Assembly: GCA_026770585.1 (NCBI GenBank)
Contig: MU646734.1
Coordinates: forward strand, 57,350 to 69,382
Reading direction: 5' to 3'
Source of the DNA: Baffinella frigidus
Lineage: Eukaryota > Cryptophyceae > Cryptomonadales > Baffinellaceae
DNA: 12,033 bases
This document shows positions 11,996 to 12,033 of this stretch, piece after piece; positions within the stretch are counted from its first letter, which is position 1; the number at the start of each line of letters is the position of its first letter. A program made the position numbers and the translations under genes. A model generated the notes under the pieces. That model did no database searches and was not told the DNA's origin. It worked only from the letters and a program-made list of their open reading frames with translations.

Positions 11996-12033
11996 GGGAG
12001 GGAGGGAGGGGGGAGAAAGGGGGAGACAGAGGG
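11996..12033. other. G-rich tail
   Basis: GGGAGGGAGGGAGGGGGGAG and further G runs close the window. The run spacing would allow a four-stranded G structure. No gene is seen. Confidence 0.5.

Overview
This window looks like nuclear DNA of a eukaryotic microalga or related protist. A plant-type telomere-like repeat (CCCTAAA/TTTAGGG and variants) fills many blocks. Coding DNA is cut into short GT-AG or GC-AG exons. Short palindromic, MITE-like elements are very dense. TTTAGGG-type repeats occur in green algae and plants, dinoflagellates and cryptophytes, among others, and I cannot choose between them from sequence alone. No tRNA, rRNA, CRISPR array or bacterial-style operon was seen.

Layout. 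Bases 1-4700 hold no gene I can support. They contain at least seven copies of a ~125-bp hairpin element (family A, ends CTACAGGGGTACCTCGC / GCGAGGTACCCCTGTAG), other inverted-repeat elements (87-302, 920-1024, 1355-1515, 1869-2024, 4107-4300), telomere-like blocks (1575-1642, 2139-2665, 3164-3406, 4303-4546, 4716-4845) and copies of a dispersed ~100-bp repeat that keeps an open frame. Bases 4853-5449 are the 5' flank of the main gene and contain a diverged direct duplication.

From 5450 to 11625 I reconstruct one plus-strand gene. Its eight exons join in phase into a 351-codon frame for a MYND-type zinc-finger protein with a helical C-terminal region. The exons are small and the seven introns (170-1408 bp) are built from inserted DNA. 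Introns 1, 3 and 5 are almost purely telomere-like repeats. Intron 2 holds a MITE with a clear 5-bp target duplication that lies in what was continuous coding sequence, plus a second insert flanked by a 12-bp direct repeat. Introns 4, 6 and 7 hold nested palindromic elements and extra copies of exons 6, 7 and 8. Intron 6 also holds an AT-rich ~130-bp piece with a foreign-looking open frame.

The 3' end (11602-12033) has a 23-bp tandem repeat over the stop codon, another family A element, a further fragment of the last exon and a G-rich tail.

The main biological story is a gene whose introns appear to have arisen by insertion of MITEs and telomere-like DNA (introner-like behaviour), together with repeated local exon duplication.
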